DNA from: Nonomuraea montanisoli | Lineage (GTDB): Bacteria; Actinomycetota; Actinomycetes; Streptosporangiales; Streptosporangiaceae | Length of the DNA stretch: 64,000 nucleotides | Direction of reading: 5' to 3' | NCBI RefSeq assembly: GCF_013363975.1 | Contig: NZ_JABWGN010000017.1 | Location: forward strand, 175,250 to 239,249 | In this document: positions 15,451 to 23,193 of the stretch, one piece after another | Layout: every line of letters begins with the position of its first letter | Position numbering within the stretch: the stretch's first letter is position 1 | Position numbers and translations under genes: made by a program | The notes under the pieces: model-generated | Told to the model about the DNA's origin: nothing | Databases searched by the model: none | Seen by the model: the letters and a program-made list of their open reading frames with translations, nothing else

Positions 15451-17487
15451 GTGCACGAGCCGAACCCTCTCTTCGCCAGGCGCCTCAGCCGAGGCCAGTT
15501 GGTCATGCTCGATCTCCTGGCCGGGCTGTGCTTCTCGTTCCTGTTCCTGACGGCGCCCACGCCGATCTTCGATGTGCCATGGGTCCGGCTCGCCGTCTCG
15601 CTCGGTCTCGGACTGCCGCTCGCCCTGCGGCGCGTGTGGCCAGTGTCGGTCTTCTGCCTCGTGCTCACGGTGTCCGTGGCCGCCGTGGTGCTGGGAGTCG
15701 TGAGCATCGCGTACGTCGCCCCCGCCTACGCGTTGTACATCGTGGCGCTCGACGACGACCGGGGTGCGCTGGCGCCCACCATGGCGATCGCCGTGCTGAC
15801 CTTGATCACGCTCGTGGGGCTCGTCGCGATGGGCGGATCCCCGCAGCCGGGTGCGCCCTCCTGGATTGTGCATCTCGATGTGCCGCTGCTCGGCATCGCC
15901 GCCCTGGGGGGCTCGTGGACGGTCGGGCGCGCCGTACGCGAACGCAGAATGTACGCGGCGCGCGACGCCGAGCGTCTCGCCGAGCAGAAGGTGACGGAGG
16001 AACGGCTGCGGATCGCGCGCGAACTGCACGACGTGGTCACGCACAGCGTGGGACTGATCGCGGTGAAGGCGGGCGTGGCCAACCATGTCGTACGCAGCAG
16101 GCCGGAAGAGGCGTACGACGCCTTGAAGGTGATCGAGACGGTCAGTCGCAGCGCGCTGGTCGAGATGCGCCATCTGCTTGGGATCCTCCGCTCCAAGGAT
16201 GACCCGGACCGAGGGCCCCTTCCCAGGCTCACCGGGATTCGCGAGCTGGCCGAACGGGCTCGCCTGGCCGGAGTGGAGGTCGAGTTGGACCTGCGGTTCA
16301 CCTCCTCGGGGCTGGAGGGCGATGCTGCGCCTGGGAGGAGGCAGCCGGCGCCGGCGGCCGGGGGTCCTGCTTCGGGAGGAGGAGGTTGGGCCTCTGATGG
16401 AGCGCCCGTGGGGCCGGGAGCAGGTAGTCCAAGTCCTGACGGGAGTCCTGTGGGGCCAGGGGGTGGGGGATCGGTTTCCGGCGGAGAGGCTGTGGGAGCA
16501 GGGGGTGGGAGTCGGGTCTCTGGCGGAGGTCCTGCGGGGCCAAGGGGTGGCGGATCAGTTTCCGGTAAAGGGCCTGTGAGAGCAGCGGGCGCGAGTCGGG
16601 CTTCTGGCGGAGGGGGTGTGGGACCAGGGGGTGGAAGTCAGGTTCCTGGCGGAGGGAGCGTGGGACCAGGAGATGGGAGTCGGGCTCCTGGCGGGAGCCT
16701 TATGGGGCCAGAGGGCGGAGGATCGGTTTCCGGTAGGGGGCCTGTGAGAGCAGCGGGCGCGAGTCGGGCTTCTGGCGGAGGGGGTGTGGGACCAGGGGGT
16801 GGAAGTCAGGTTCCTGGCGGAGGGGCCGTGGGGCCAGGAGGCGAAAGTCAGGTTCCTGGTGGGAGTTCTGAGGGACCGGAAGGAGGAAGTCCGGTTTCTG
16901 GCGGGCGTCTTGTGGGGGCTGGGGGTGGGAGTTCGGCTTCTGGTGGAGGGGCCATGGGATCAGGAGGCAGGTATCCGGCACCTCAAGGGTGGGAGGCGGT
17001 GGCGCTGGGAGAGCCGGGCGCCGAGGATTCCGTATCTGAGCCCGGCCCGACTGACGGGTGGGAGGAGAGCGGACGCCGACGACGGGGTGCGAGGGAGAGA
17101 CGTCTGCCCGAAGGGGTGGAGTTGTCGACGTATCGGATCGTCCAGGAGGCGCTCACCAACGTCGCCAGGCATGCAGCGCCGGCTCGCTGCCGGGTCTCCG
17201 TGGTGGTCGGCTCCAGCGAGGTACGGATCGAGGTGACGAATGACCGGGCTGCGGGTTGTGGTGTGGCCACGGGAAACCGAGGTGTGTTCGTAGAGAGTGT
17301 GCCCACTGGTAGTAGGCCCGGCGGGTCGGGACTGGGCGGTGATGAGCCGGCGATGGAAGGGGCCGGCCATGGGCTGATCGGGATGAGGGAACGGGTGACG
17401 ATGTTCGGCGGGGTCTTCGAAGCCGGGACGATCCCCGGAGGAGGATTTCGCGTGCTGGCGACCTTGCCCTACGGGAGTGCCTCGTGA
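15451..17487 (+). CDS. NarL-type sensor histidine kinase with a large internal repeat insertion
   Basis: 678 residues from a leaderless GTG. Four to five N-terminal transmembrane helices (to about residue 155) precede a HisKA_3 dimerisation domain with phosphoacceptor H193 (ARELHDVVTHSV). From about residue 300 to 511 the protein consists of roughly fourteen copies of a 14-residue Gly/Ser/Pro/Val repeat (VGPGGGSxVxGGGx). The HATPase_c domain follows from about residue 550, with N-box QEALTNVARHA and G-box GHGLIGMRERV. Kinases of this type usually have under 450 residues and no such insert. The frame stays open throughout, so the protein is probably made. It overlaps the response regulator by four bases and presumably controls the divergent exporter. 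Confidence 0.88.
   Translation: MHEPNPLFARRLSRGQLVMLDLLAGLCFSFLFLTAPTPIFDVPWVRLAVSLGLGLPLALRRVWPVSVFCLVLTVSVAAVVLGVVSIAYVAPAYALYIVALDDDRGALAPTMAIAVLTLITLVGLVAMGGSPQPGAPSWIVHLDVPLLGIAALGGSWTVGRAVRERRMYAARDAERLAEQKVTEERLRIARELHDVVTHSVGLIAVKAGVANHVVRSRPEEAYDALKVIETVSRSALVEMRHLLGILRSKDDPDRGPLPRLTGIRELAERARLAGVEVELDLRFTSSGLEGDAAPGRRQPAPAAGGPASGGGGWASDGAPVGPGAGSPSPDGSPVGPGGGGSVSGGEAVGAGGGSRVSGGGPAGPRGGGSVSGKGPVRAAGASRASGGGGVGPGGGSQVPGGGSVGPGDGSRAPGGSLMGPEGGGSVSGRGPVRAAGASRASGGGGVGPGGGSQVPGGGAVGPGGESQVPGGSSEGPEGGSPVSGGRLVGAGGGSSASGGGAMGSGGRYPAPQGWEAVALGEPGAEDSVSEPGPTDGWEESGRRRRGARERRLPEGVELSTYRIVQEALTNVARHAAPARCRVSVVVGSSEVRIEVTNDRAAGCGVATGNRGVFVESVPTGSRPGGSGLGGDEPAMEGAGHGLIGMRERVTMFGGVFEAGTIPGGGFRVLATLPYGSAS
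16360..16985 (+). repeat. coding minisatellite, 42-bp units, inside the histidine kinase gene
   Basis: About fourteen tandem units of 42 bp (14 codons), consensus peptide VGPGGGSxVSGGGx. A higher-order duplication is visible: the segment starting at 16571 recurs at 16739, 168 bp (four units) later, and is almost unchanged for some 85 bp. Because the unit is a multiple of three, changes in copy number keep the frame. Confidence 0.85.
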
Positions 17488-18125
17488 TCCGGGTGGTGGT
17501 GGCCGATGACCAGGCGCTGCTCAGGGGAAGTTTCAAGGTGCTGGTCGACTCGGAGCCGGACCTGACCGTTGTCGGCGAGGCCGCCACCGGGGCCGAAGCG
17601 GTGGCCGTCACTCTGGAGCAATGTCCCGACGTGGTGCTGATGGACGTCCGCATGCCGGAGATGGACGGCATCGAGGCCACCAGGCGTATCGGTGACGTCT
17701 CCCGCATCCTGATCGTGACGATGTTCGATCTCGACGCGTACGTGTACGACGCGCTCCGGGCAGGGGCGAGCGGGTTTCTGCTGAAGGACACGCCGCCTGC
17801 CGACCTGGTGACGGCCATCCGGGTGGTGGCAGGCGGTGAGGCGCTGCTGGCTCCGTCTGTGACGCGTCGGCTGATCGAGGAGTTCAGCCGTACGCCGGTC
17901 TTGGTGCGGCCGAAGGGGCTGGACGGGCTGACCGAGCGAGAACGCGATGTGCTCGTGCTCATCGCCCGAGGACTCTCGAACACAGAGATCGCCGGGCACC
18001 TGCACGTGACGTTGGCGACGGTCAAGACCCACATCACTCGCCTGCTGGCCAAACTGGAGGCCCGGGATCGTGCTCAGCTGGTCATCGCGGCGTACGAGAG
18101 TGGGCTGGTGGGGCCGGTGCGGTGA
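17484..18125 (+). CDS. LuxR/NarL-family response regulator
   Basis: 213 residues. The receiver domain has acidic pocket D8-D9, phosphoacceptor D54 (VLMDVRMPEMDG) and conserved K near FLLKDT. The C-terminal LuxR helix-turn-helix is LTERERDVLVLIARGLSNTE through VKTHITRLLAKL. Its GTG overlaps the kinase stop (GTGA), a standard coupled pair. The likely target is the divergent ABC-2 exporter operon. The last codons (GPVR) lie inside a 23-bp tandem repeat that continues beyond the stop. Confidence 0.93.
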   Translation: MIRVVVADDQALLRGSFKVLVDSEPDLTVVGEAATGAEAVAVTLEQCPDVVLMDVRMPEMDGIEATRRIGDVSRILIVTMFDLDAYVYDALRAGASGFLLKDTPPADLVTAIRVVAGGEALLAPSVTRRLIEEFSRTPVLVRPKGLDGLTERERDVLVLIARGLSNTEIAGHLHVTLATVKTHITRLLAKLEARDRAQLVIAAYESGLVGPVR

Positions 18126-18180
18126 CCGACTGGGGGCCGGTGCGGTGATCGGCTGAGGGCCGGTGCGGTGATCGGCTGGG
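18106..18180. repeat. 22-24 bp tandem repeat straddling the response regulator stop codon
   Basis: Three near-identical units of GGGCCGGTGCGGTGAYCGRC plus a variable end. The first contains the final codons and TGA stop of the response regulator (GGGCCGGTGCGGTGA); the next two follow as noncoding copies at about 23-base steps. They look like a duplication of the 3' end of the gene. Confidence 0.7.
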
Positions 18181-18216
18181 GCGTCGGCATCTCTTCGGCT
18201 TGGTGCATGGCCGGAC

Positions 18217-19527
18217 TCAGTCGATCAGGCGGAGGGCTTGGCGCATGGCTGACAGGCGGTGAGGTGATGCCAGTCCTACGTGGTACAGGTGGAACTCCGA
18301 GGCGCCCGCCTTGGCGTACGCCCTCAGGAGTTCCGCCTGGACCTCCGGGTCCGCCGGCCTGGGAGGCAGGCCGAGGACGTAGGCTCCGACGCGCTGACCT
18401 GGGCGGCACAGTTCGAGGAGCCTCGCCAGGCGGGCCGTGTCCGTGGCAGGGTCGCCCCAGCAGTTGGCCACCAGCACCTCAGCCCCCGGTTCGCCGTCGG
18501 GGAGGGCGGCGAAGGCGCCCGTGGCCCATGGGTGCGGGTTGGCGTGGATGGTGATCGGCACGTCGGGAGCCGCCTCGCGCGCTGCGGAGATGAGGGTCCG
18601 GCGGAGGGAGGCCGACAGGTCGACGCGCTGCGCGCGTACGTCGTTGGCCAGAGGGCCCAAGGCGTCCTCCACGGAGCCGAAGGGGATGTCGTGCGGCGTT
18701 CCGGGTGCGGAGCCGAAGGTGGTGTTGTGCGGCGTTCCGGGTGTGGGGCCGAAGGTGGTATTGTGCGGCGTTCCGGGTGTGGGGCCGAAGGTGGGCTCGT
18801 GTGGGTTTCCGGGCGTGGGGCCGAAGGGGGTGTCGTGCGGCGTTCCGGGTGCGGGCGGGCTCGGTGCGTCGCCGGCGGGGACGCCGTCGATCGCTGCCCT
18901 GACCCTCTCCCTCGTCCCCGTCGGGTAGCGAGAGGCGCAGGTCGAGCAGAAACAGAGTGACAGCAGGTCGCCGTCCACGCCTGTCCAGTCGGCGCCGGCC
19001 GTCTTCTCGTGGATGCTCTGGTGGCCGTACCCCATGGGGCCGCATGACTCCAGGATCAGCGCGTCCGGCCGGCCCACCTCCAGGATCTCGCGCACCAGCC
19101 GCCGGCAGTAGTCCACGACGTCGGCGGAGGACGGGCAGAGCGCATGCGGGTACCGGTCGCCGAAGGCGTTGCGCACCACCACGTCCGGGTGCTCCCGGCC
19201 CAGGACGGAGTTGTGCGTGAGCACGGTCCAGGCGTGCACCTGGAGGCCCGCGGCGCGCAGGGCGTCGCTCGCCTGGAGGTACGCGTCGGGGGTCGTCCAC
19301 GACGGTGATTTGGGCACCAGGCGGCCCCAGGCGGAGGCTCGTACGGGGAGGTAGAAGGCGGCATACGGGACGTCGAGGACGCGGTGCGCGGGGTGGTGCG
19401 GTGTGGCGGCGCGGGTGGCGTGGTAGCTCGCGGCCAGCGCCACGGCCTCCACCCCGAGGGAGGCCAGCCGCTCCGGCGCCGCCGGGTCGCCGACGACGTC
19501 CCAGGGGTATACGTAGGCGACGTTCAC
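18217..19527 (-). CDS. uncharacterised alanine-rich protein, glycoside-hydrolase-like TIM-barrel suspected
   Basis: 436 residues from GTG 19527, preceded by GGAAGGA. No signal peptide. The start NVAYVYPWDVVGDP, the segment HAWTVLTHNSVLG and the strand-like motifs ALILESCGPMGYGHQ, LCFCSTCASRYP and PITIHANPHPW, placed at intervals, resemble a beta/alpha barrel such as those of sugar-active hydrolases, but I cannot assign a family. Residues about 225-285 carry five copies of a 12-residue repeat PGTPHxTxFGPT, an in-frame insertion. It is followed by a repeat-rich gap, and the uronate catabolic genes begin beyond it. Confidence 0.6.
   Translation of the reverse strand: MNVAYVYPWDVVGDPAAPERLASLGVEAVALAASYHATRAATPHHPAHRVLDVPYAAFYLPVRASAWGRLVPKSPSWTTPDAYLQASDALRAAGLQVHAWTVLTHNSVLGREHPDVVVRNAFGDRYPHALCPSSADVVDYCRRLVREILEVGRPDALILESCGPMGYGHQSIHEKTAGADWTGVDGDLLSLCFCSTCASRYPTGTRERVRAAIDGVPAGDAPSPPAPGTPHDTPFGPTPGNPHEPTFGPTPGTPHNTTFGPTPGTPHNTTFGSAPGTPHDIPFGSVEDALGPLANDVRAQRVDLSASLRRTLISAAREAAPDVPITIHANPHPWATGAFAALPDGEPGAEVLVANCWGDPATDTARLARLLELCRPGQRVGAYVLGLPPRPADPEVQAELLRAYAKAGASEFHLYHVGLASPHRLSAMRQALRLID
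18676..18858 (-). repeat. coding minisatellite, 36-bp units
   Basis: Five tandem 36-bp units within the preceding gene, encoding PGTPHDTPFGPT, PGNPHEPTFGPT, PGTPHNTTFGPT, PGTPHNTTFGSA and PGTPHDIPFGSV. The units differ by a few bases, and two are almost identical, so the array is probably recent. Unit length is a multiple of three. Confidence 0.82.
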
Positions 19528-19628
19528 GAGGGAGGCCGTCCTTCCGTGGGGCACGTAAAGGTTCCGCGCAAGGTGGTCGGTCTTGAGGTGTCTTCAGGGA
19601 TTGCCAGTGGTCCTAGGGCGTTTGCACG

Positions 19629-19720
19629 TTCTGCGGGTGGTGCCGGTTGCGCCTTTCAGGTTCTGCGGGTGGTGCTGGTGGGGCTTTTCAGGTCCTGCGG
19701 GTGGTGGTGAAGGTCTTCGG
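19629..19720. repeat. 32-bp tandem repeat, three copies
   Basis: TTCTGCGGGTGGTG starts at 19629 and 19661, with TCCTGCGGGTGGTG at 19693: exact 32-base steps. Each copy continues with a (T/C)GGT(T/G)G(C/G)GC(C/T)TTTCAGG segment; the third is diverged. Confidence 0.7.
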
Positions 19721-20030
19721 GTTCCCCTGTGGTGGTCGGTGTGTTCCGGCTTTTTGGGCTCGGCTTGTTTGGGCCGTGGGGGCTGGGGTGTCTTGGGTTC
19801 GTAGGGTGGTGGTTGGTTTTGCGGGTCTGTGGGGACTTTTCGGGTTCCTGAGGTGGTGGTGGGGCTTCTTGGGGTGCGCGGGTGGCCGTCGAGATTTCGA
19901 GGGCGCCGGTGGGGTGTCTCAACAGAGTGCCGGTAGAAGGGGGCGCTTTGGGGGTCTGCCGGTGGTCGTGGCTCAAGGTCGATCCGGGCGTACCGCGAGG
20001 GTGGGGAAGGCGGAGAAAGGCGATGTTCGC

Positions 20031-20160
20031 GGCCATGCCCCCAGTCCTCGACGCGCGGCCATGCCCCGAGTCCTCGACGTGCCCCCAGTCCTCGACGCGC
20101 GGCCATGCCCCGAGTCCTCGACGTGCCCCCAGTCCTCGACGCGTGGCCGTGCCCCGCGGC
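20031..20160. repeat. 44-bp tandem repeat, nearly three copies
   Basis: GGCCATGCCCCGAGTCCTCG starts at 20057 and again at 20101, with partial copies on both sides (20033 and 20145). Inside each unit an AGTCCTCGACG element also recurs twice. It lies directly downstream of the glucarate dehydratase stop codon. Confidence 0.75.
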
Positions 20161-20184
20161 CTCGGTGCAGGAGAGGGGCGGCGT

Positions 20185-21447
20185 TCACCACGACGCTCGC
20201 CGCGTGCTGAACCCGGGCTCGAAGCGCCGCATGTACCCCTGGTCGTCGCGCGAGGTGATCCCGCACCTCAGGTACTGCTCGTGCATGACCGCCAGCGCGT
20301 CGCGGTCGAGTTCCACGCCGAGGCCCGGCCCGGACGGCACCGGCACCGCCCCGTCCACGAAGCGCAGGCTGCCGGGCGCGACCACGTCCTGGCCGTCCTG
20401 CCAGGGCGTGTGCGTGTCGCAGGCGTACGTGAGGTTGGGAGTGGCGGCGGCCAGGTGGGTCATGGCGGCCAGGCTGATGCCGAGATGGGAGTTGGAGTGC
20501 ATGGACAGTCCGAGGCCGAACGTGCCGCAGAGCGATGCGACGTGCGAGGAACGCACCAGCCCGCCCCAGTAGTGGTGGTCGAGGAGGAGCACCTGGACGG
20601 CGTCCTGGGCGATGGCGGGCGGCAGGTGCTCGGGGGTGACGACGCACATGTTGGTGGCCAGCGGCATCGACACCTCACGGGCGACGGCCGCCATGCCGGA
20701 GATGTCCGGTGCGGGGTCCTCCAGGTACTGGAGCATGCCGTCGAGGGCACGGCCGACGCGGACGGAGGTCTCCACGGTCCAGGCGGCGTTCGGGTCGAGC
20801 CGCAGCGGCATGCCGGGGAACGCCGCGTGCAGCGCCTTGATCGCCTCCACCTCCTCCTCGGGCGGCATGACGCCGCCCTTGAGCTTGATGGAGGAGAACC
20901 CGTACTCCTTGATGAGGAGCGACGCCTGTGCGACGAGCCCGGCGGGGTCGAGCGCCTCGCCGAAGCGGTCGGGCTCCGCGAGGCCGCCGGGATGGGCGGC
21001 CCATTTGTAGAACAGGTACGCGCTGTACGGCACGGCGTCGCGCACGCGCCCGCCGAGCAGGTCCACGACGGGCACCCCGGCGGCCTTGCCCTGGATGTCC
21101 AGGCACGCCACCTCGAACGCCGCGAACACCCGGTCGACGCTCTTCTCCTTGGTCGCGACCCCGGTCAGCCCGTGCAGGTCGCTGACCACGTCGCCGACGA
21201 CAGAGGCGATCCTGGCGTACATCGCGTGGGCGGCGTACACGTCCAGCCCCACGATCGCCTCGGCGCACTCCCGTACCTTGGTCAGGTGGGCGAGGTCGCC
21301 GTACGTCTCTCCCAGCCCGCTCAGCCCCTCGTCGGTGATCACCTCGACGACGGTCCGCAGGGCCCACGGTTCGTGGACGCCGGCCGCGTTGAGCAGGGGA
21401 GGGTCGCGGAACGCGATCGGTGTGACCTGGACTTCTCTGATGAGCAT
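20185..21447 (-). CDS. gudD: glucarate dehydratase, enolase superfamily
   Basis: 420 residues. It dehydrates D-glucarate (and often galactarate or idarate) to 5-dehydro-4-deoxyglucarate. Diagnostic features are the K-x-K general base (SIKLKGG), metal ligand region LDPNAAW, the LATNMCVVTPEHL strand and the histidine motif MHSNSHLGIS. The start at ATG 21447 gives the family N-terminus MLIREVQVTPIAF. It is divergent from the 2-oxoglutarate semialdehyde dehydrogenase gene, with paired IclR-type palindromes between them. Together with genes at 26.6, 31.5 and 21.6 kb it completes the oxidative uronate pathway. Confidence 0.92.
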   Translation of the reverse strand: MLIREVQVTPIAFRDPPLLNAAGVHEPWALRTVVEVITDEGLSGLGETYGDLAHLTKVRECAEAIVGLDVYAAHAMYARIASVVGDVVSDLHGLTGVATKEKSVDRVFAAFEVACLDIQGKAAGVPVVDLLGGRVRDAVPYSAYLFYKWAAHPGGLAEPDRFGEALDPAGLVAQASLLIKEYGFSSIKLKGGVMPPEEEVEAIKALHAAFPGMPLRLDPNAAWTVETSVRVGRALDGMLQYLEDPAPDISGMAAVAREVSMPLATNMCVVTPEHLPPAIAQDAVQVLLLDHHYWGGLVRSSHVASLCGTFGLGLSMHSNSHLGISLAAMTHLAAATPNLTYACDTHTPWQDGQDVVAPGSLRFVDGAVPVPSGPGLGVELDRDALAVMHEQYLRCGITSRDDQGYMRRFEPGFSTRRASW

Positions 21448-21455
21448 AGCCGCCC

Positions 21456-21490
21456 GTCCATATATGTGAACTACTGCCAGGTTTGTGGAC
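21456..21490. promoter_or_regulatory. paired operator (GTYCA-N6-TGRAC type) between gudD and the semialdehyde dehydrogenase gene
   Basis: Site 1, GTCCA-TATATG-TGAAC, spans 21456-21471. Site 2, TGCCA-GGTTTG-TGGAC, spans 21475-21490. Centres are 19 bp apart. The same paired arrangement is found at 28270-28304 and 31425-31459. Site 1 overlaps the A/T-rich likely -10 region of gudD. Site 2 overlaps TTGTGG, a possible -35 of the rightward gene (TAAGAA follows 16 bases later). The natural candidate protein is the IclR regulator at 27479. Confidence 0.65.
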
Positions 21491-21549
21491 GAATGCCGCA
21501 ACTGTAAGAATCGACCTTCGAGAGTGTCAAGACTGCGAAGGGCCCATCC

Positions 21550-23022
21550 ATGATCAACGGATACGATCCCCGGACCGGCGAGACCACCGGCGACGCCATC
21601 CCCGAGACGGACACCGCCGGGGTCGACAAGATCGTCTCCGCCGCCGCGACAGCGGGCACGGCCTGGCGCGCCACCCCCGCGAAGGAGCGGGCACGCGCGC
21701 TGGAGGCCGTCGCCGACGCGCTGACCGCCCATGTGGACGAGCTGTGGCGGCTCGCCGACCAGGAGACCGCCCTCGGAGAGGTACGGCTGCGCGGCGAGGT
21801 GGCCCGCACCGCCGGCCAGTTCCGGCTCTTCGCCCAGGTCGTCCGGGACGGCGGCCACCTCGACGCCGTCATCGACCACGCCGACCCCACGGCCACCCCG
21901 CCCCGGCCCGACGTGCGCCGCGTGAAGCGCCCGCTGCCCGGGGTGGTCGCCGTGTTCGCGGCCAGCAACTTCCCCTTCGCCTTCTCCGTCGCCGGCGGCG
22001 ACACCGCCTCCGCCCTGGCCGCCGGCTGCCCGGTCGTGGTCAAGGCCCACCCCGGCCACCCCGGCACCTCCGGGCGCGTCGCCGGCATCGTGCGCGAGGC
22101 CCTGCCGCACCCCGACCTCCTCGGCCTGGTCCAGGGCATGCGAGCCGGCAAGGACCTCGTCCAGCACCCCCGCGTCGTGGCCGCCGGGTTCACCGGCTCG
22201 ATCGCGGGCGGCAAGGCCATCCAGGCGCTCATCGACGAGCGTGAGGTCCCGATCCCCTTCTTCGGCGAGCTGGGCAGCGTCAACCCCGTCGTCGTGCTGC
22301 CGTCGGCGCCCGCCGCCGAGGTGGCGAGCGGCTTCGCCGCCTCCCTGACCCTGGGCGTGGGACAGTTCTGCACCAACCCCGGCCTGATGTTCGTGCCGGA
22401 GGACGACGAGCTGCGCAAGGCCCTGGCCGCCGCCGTCGAGGGCACCACCGGCGGCCCGATGCTGGCCGAGCGCATCCGCGACGGCTACCTGGGCGGCCTG
22501 GAGCGGCTCGGCGCGCTGACCCTGCTGGCCGAGGGCAACCCGGGGGAGGGCGCGTGGGCGGTGACGCCGAAGGTCTTTACCACGGACCTGGAGTCGTTCG
22601 CCGCGGGCCTGCCGCGCGTCGCCGAGGAGTGCTTCGGCCCCGCCTCGATCGTGGTCACCTACCGCGACCCCGCCGACCTGCGGCCGGTGCTGGAGCGTCT
22701 GGAGGGCTCGCTGACGGCCACCATCCACTCCAGCCTGCCGGGTGAGGCGGGCGAGATCGCCGAGGTGCTGTCCCGCAAGGCCGGCCGGCTCATCTGGAAC
22801 GGCTGGCCCACCGGCGTGGCCGTGTGCTGGGCGATGCACCACGGCGGTCCCTGGCCCGCCACCACCGTCTCGGCGCACACCTCGGTCGGCGCGACGGCCG
22901 TCGACCGGTGGCTCGCTCCGACCGCGTACCAGGACTGGCCGGCGAAGCTGCTGCCCGACGAGCTGAAGGACGGCAACCCGCTCGGCATCCCGCGCCGGGT
23001 GGACGGCGCCCTGTCGGTCTGA
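21550..23022 (+). CDS. 2-oxoglutarate (alpha-ketoglutaric) semialdehyde dehydrogenase, NADP-dependent type
   Basis: 490 residues of the aldehyde dehydrogenase superfamily. The catalytic cysteine is in GQFCTNPG and the general-base glutamate in FFGELGSVNP; cofactor-binding segments include FAASNFPFAFSVAGGDTASA and FTGSIAGGKA. The sequence style (IPETD, NGWPTGVAVCWAMHHGGP) is that of the alpha-ketoglutaric semialdehyde dehydrogenases that close sugar-acid pathways by forming 2-oxoglutarate. GAAGGG precedes the ATG. It is divergent from gudD and shares its operators, fitting the last step of glucarate breakdown. Confidence 0.9.
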   Translation: MINGYDPRTGETTGDAIPETDTAGVDKIVSAAATAGTAWRATPAKERARALEAVADALTAHVDELWRLADQETALGEVRLRGEVARTAGQFRLFAQVVRDGGHLDAVIDHADPTATPPRPDVRRVKRPLPGVVAVFAASNFPFAFSVAGGDTASALAAGCPVVVKAHPGHPGTSGRVAGIVREALPHPDLLGLVQGMRAGKDLVQHPRVVAAGFTGSIAGGKAIQALIDEREVPIPFFGELGSVNPVVVLPSAPAAEVASGFAASLTLGVGQFCTNPGLMFVPEDDELRKALAAAVEGTTGGPMLAERIRDGYLGGLERLGALTLLAEGNPGEGAWAVTPKVFTTDLESFAAGLPRVAEECFGPASIVVTYRDPADLRPVLERLEGSLTATIHSSLPGEAGEIAEVLSRKAGRLIWNGWPTGVAVCWAMHHGGPWPATTVSAHTSVGATAVDRWLAPTAYQDWPAKLLPDELKDGNPLGIPRRVDGALSV

Positions 23023-23030
23023 CCCCGGCA

Positions 23031-23078
23031 GGCGCCGTGGCTCCGGTCCTGGTCACAGGCCGGTGGAGCCACGGCGCC
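23031..23078. terminator. bidirectional hairpin between convergent genes
   Basis: A perfect 14-bp stem, GGCGCCGTGGCTCC (23031-23044) with GGAGCCACGGCGCC (23065-23078), separated by 20 bases that can pair further. It begins nine bases after the stop of the semialdehyde dehydrogenase. It could also terminate the convergent beta-glucosidase transcript. No T-run. Confidence 0.6.
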
Positions 23079-23193
23079 TCTCCGGGCATCGAAAGCCGGT
23101 GTACTCCGCAGGGCTTCCGGGGGTGATCTCCGATGGCGGGGGCTCCGGGAAGGCCGGAGGTCTCAGGAGACGAGGGTTCGCAAGGAACGGGGG

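Larger units (their letters stand above)
19528..20184. other. gene-free region with two tandem repeat arrays
   Basis: 657 bp without a supported gene. Both strands have open frames, but they are proline- or arginine-rich translations of repeats. It contains a 32-bp repeat (19629-19720) and a 44-bp repeat (20031-20160), each listed separately. The region separates the uncharacterised protein from glucarate dehydratase, both read leftwards. Confidence 0.5.

Noticed and set aside
12670..18125. Biosynthetic gene cluster for an antibiotic
   Set aside because: Only an exporter and a two-component system are present. No synthetase, precursor peptide or tailoring enzyme is visible.
9590..20160. Repeat arrays as possible CRISPR
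   Set aside because: The repeats are contiguous and diverged, units vary from 23 to 68 bp, there are no unique spacers of constant length and no cas genes.
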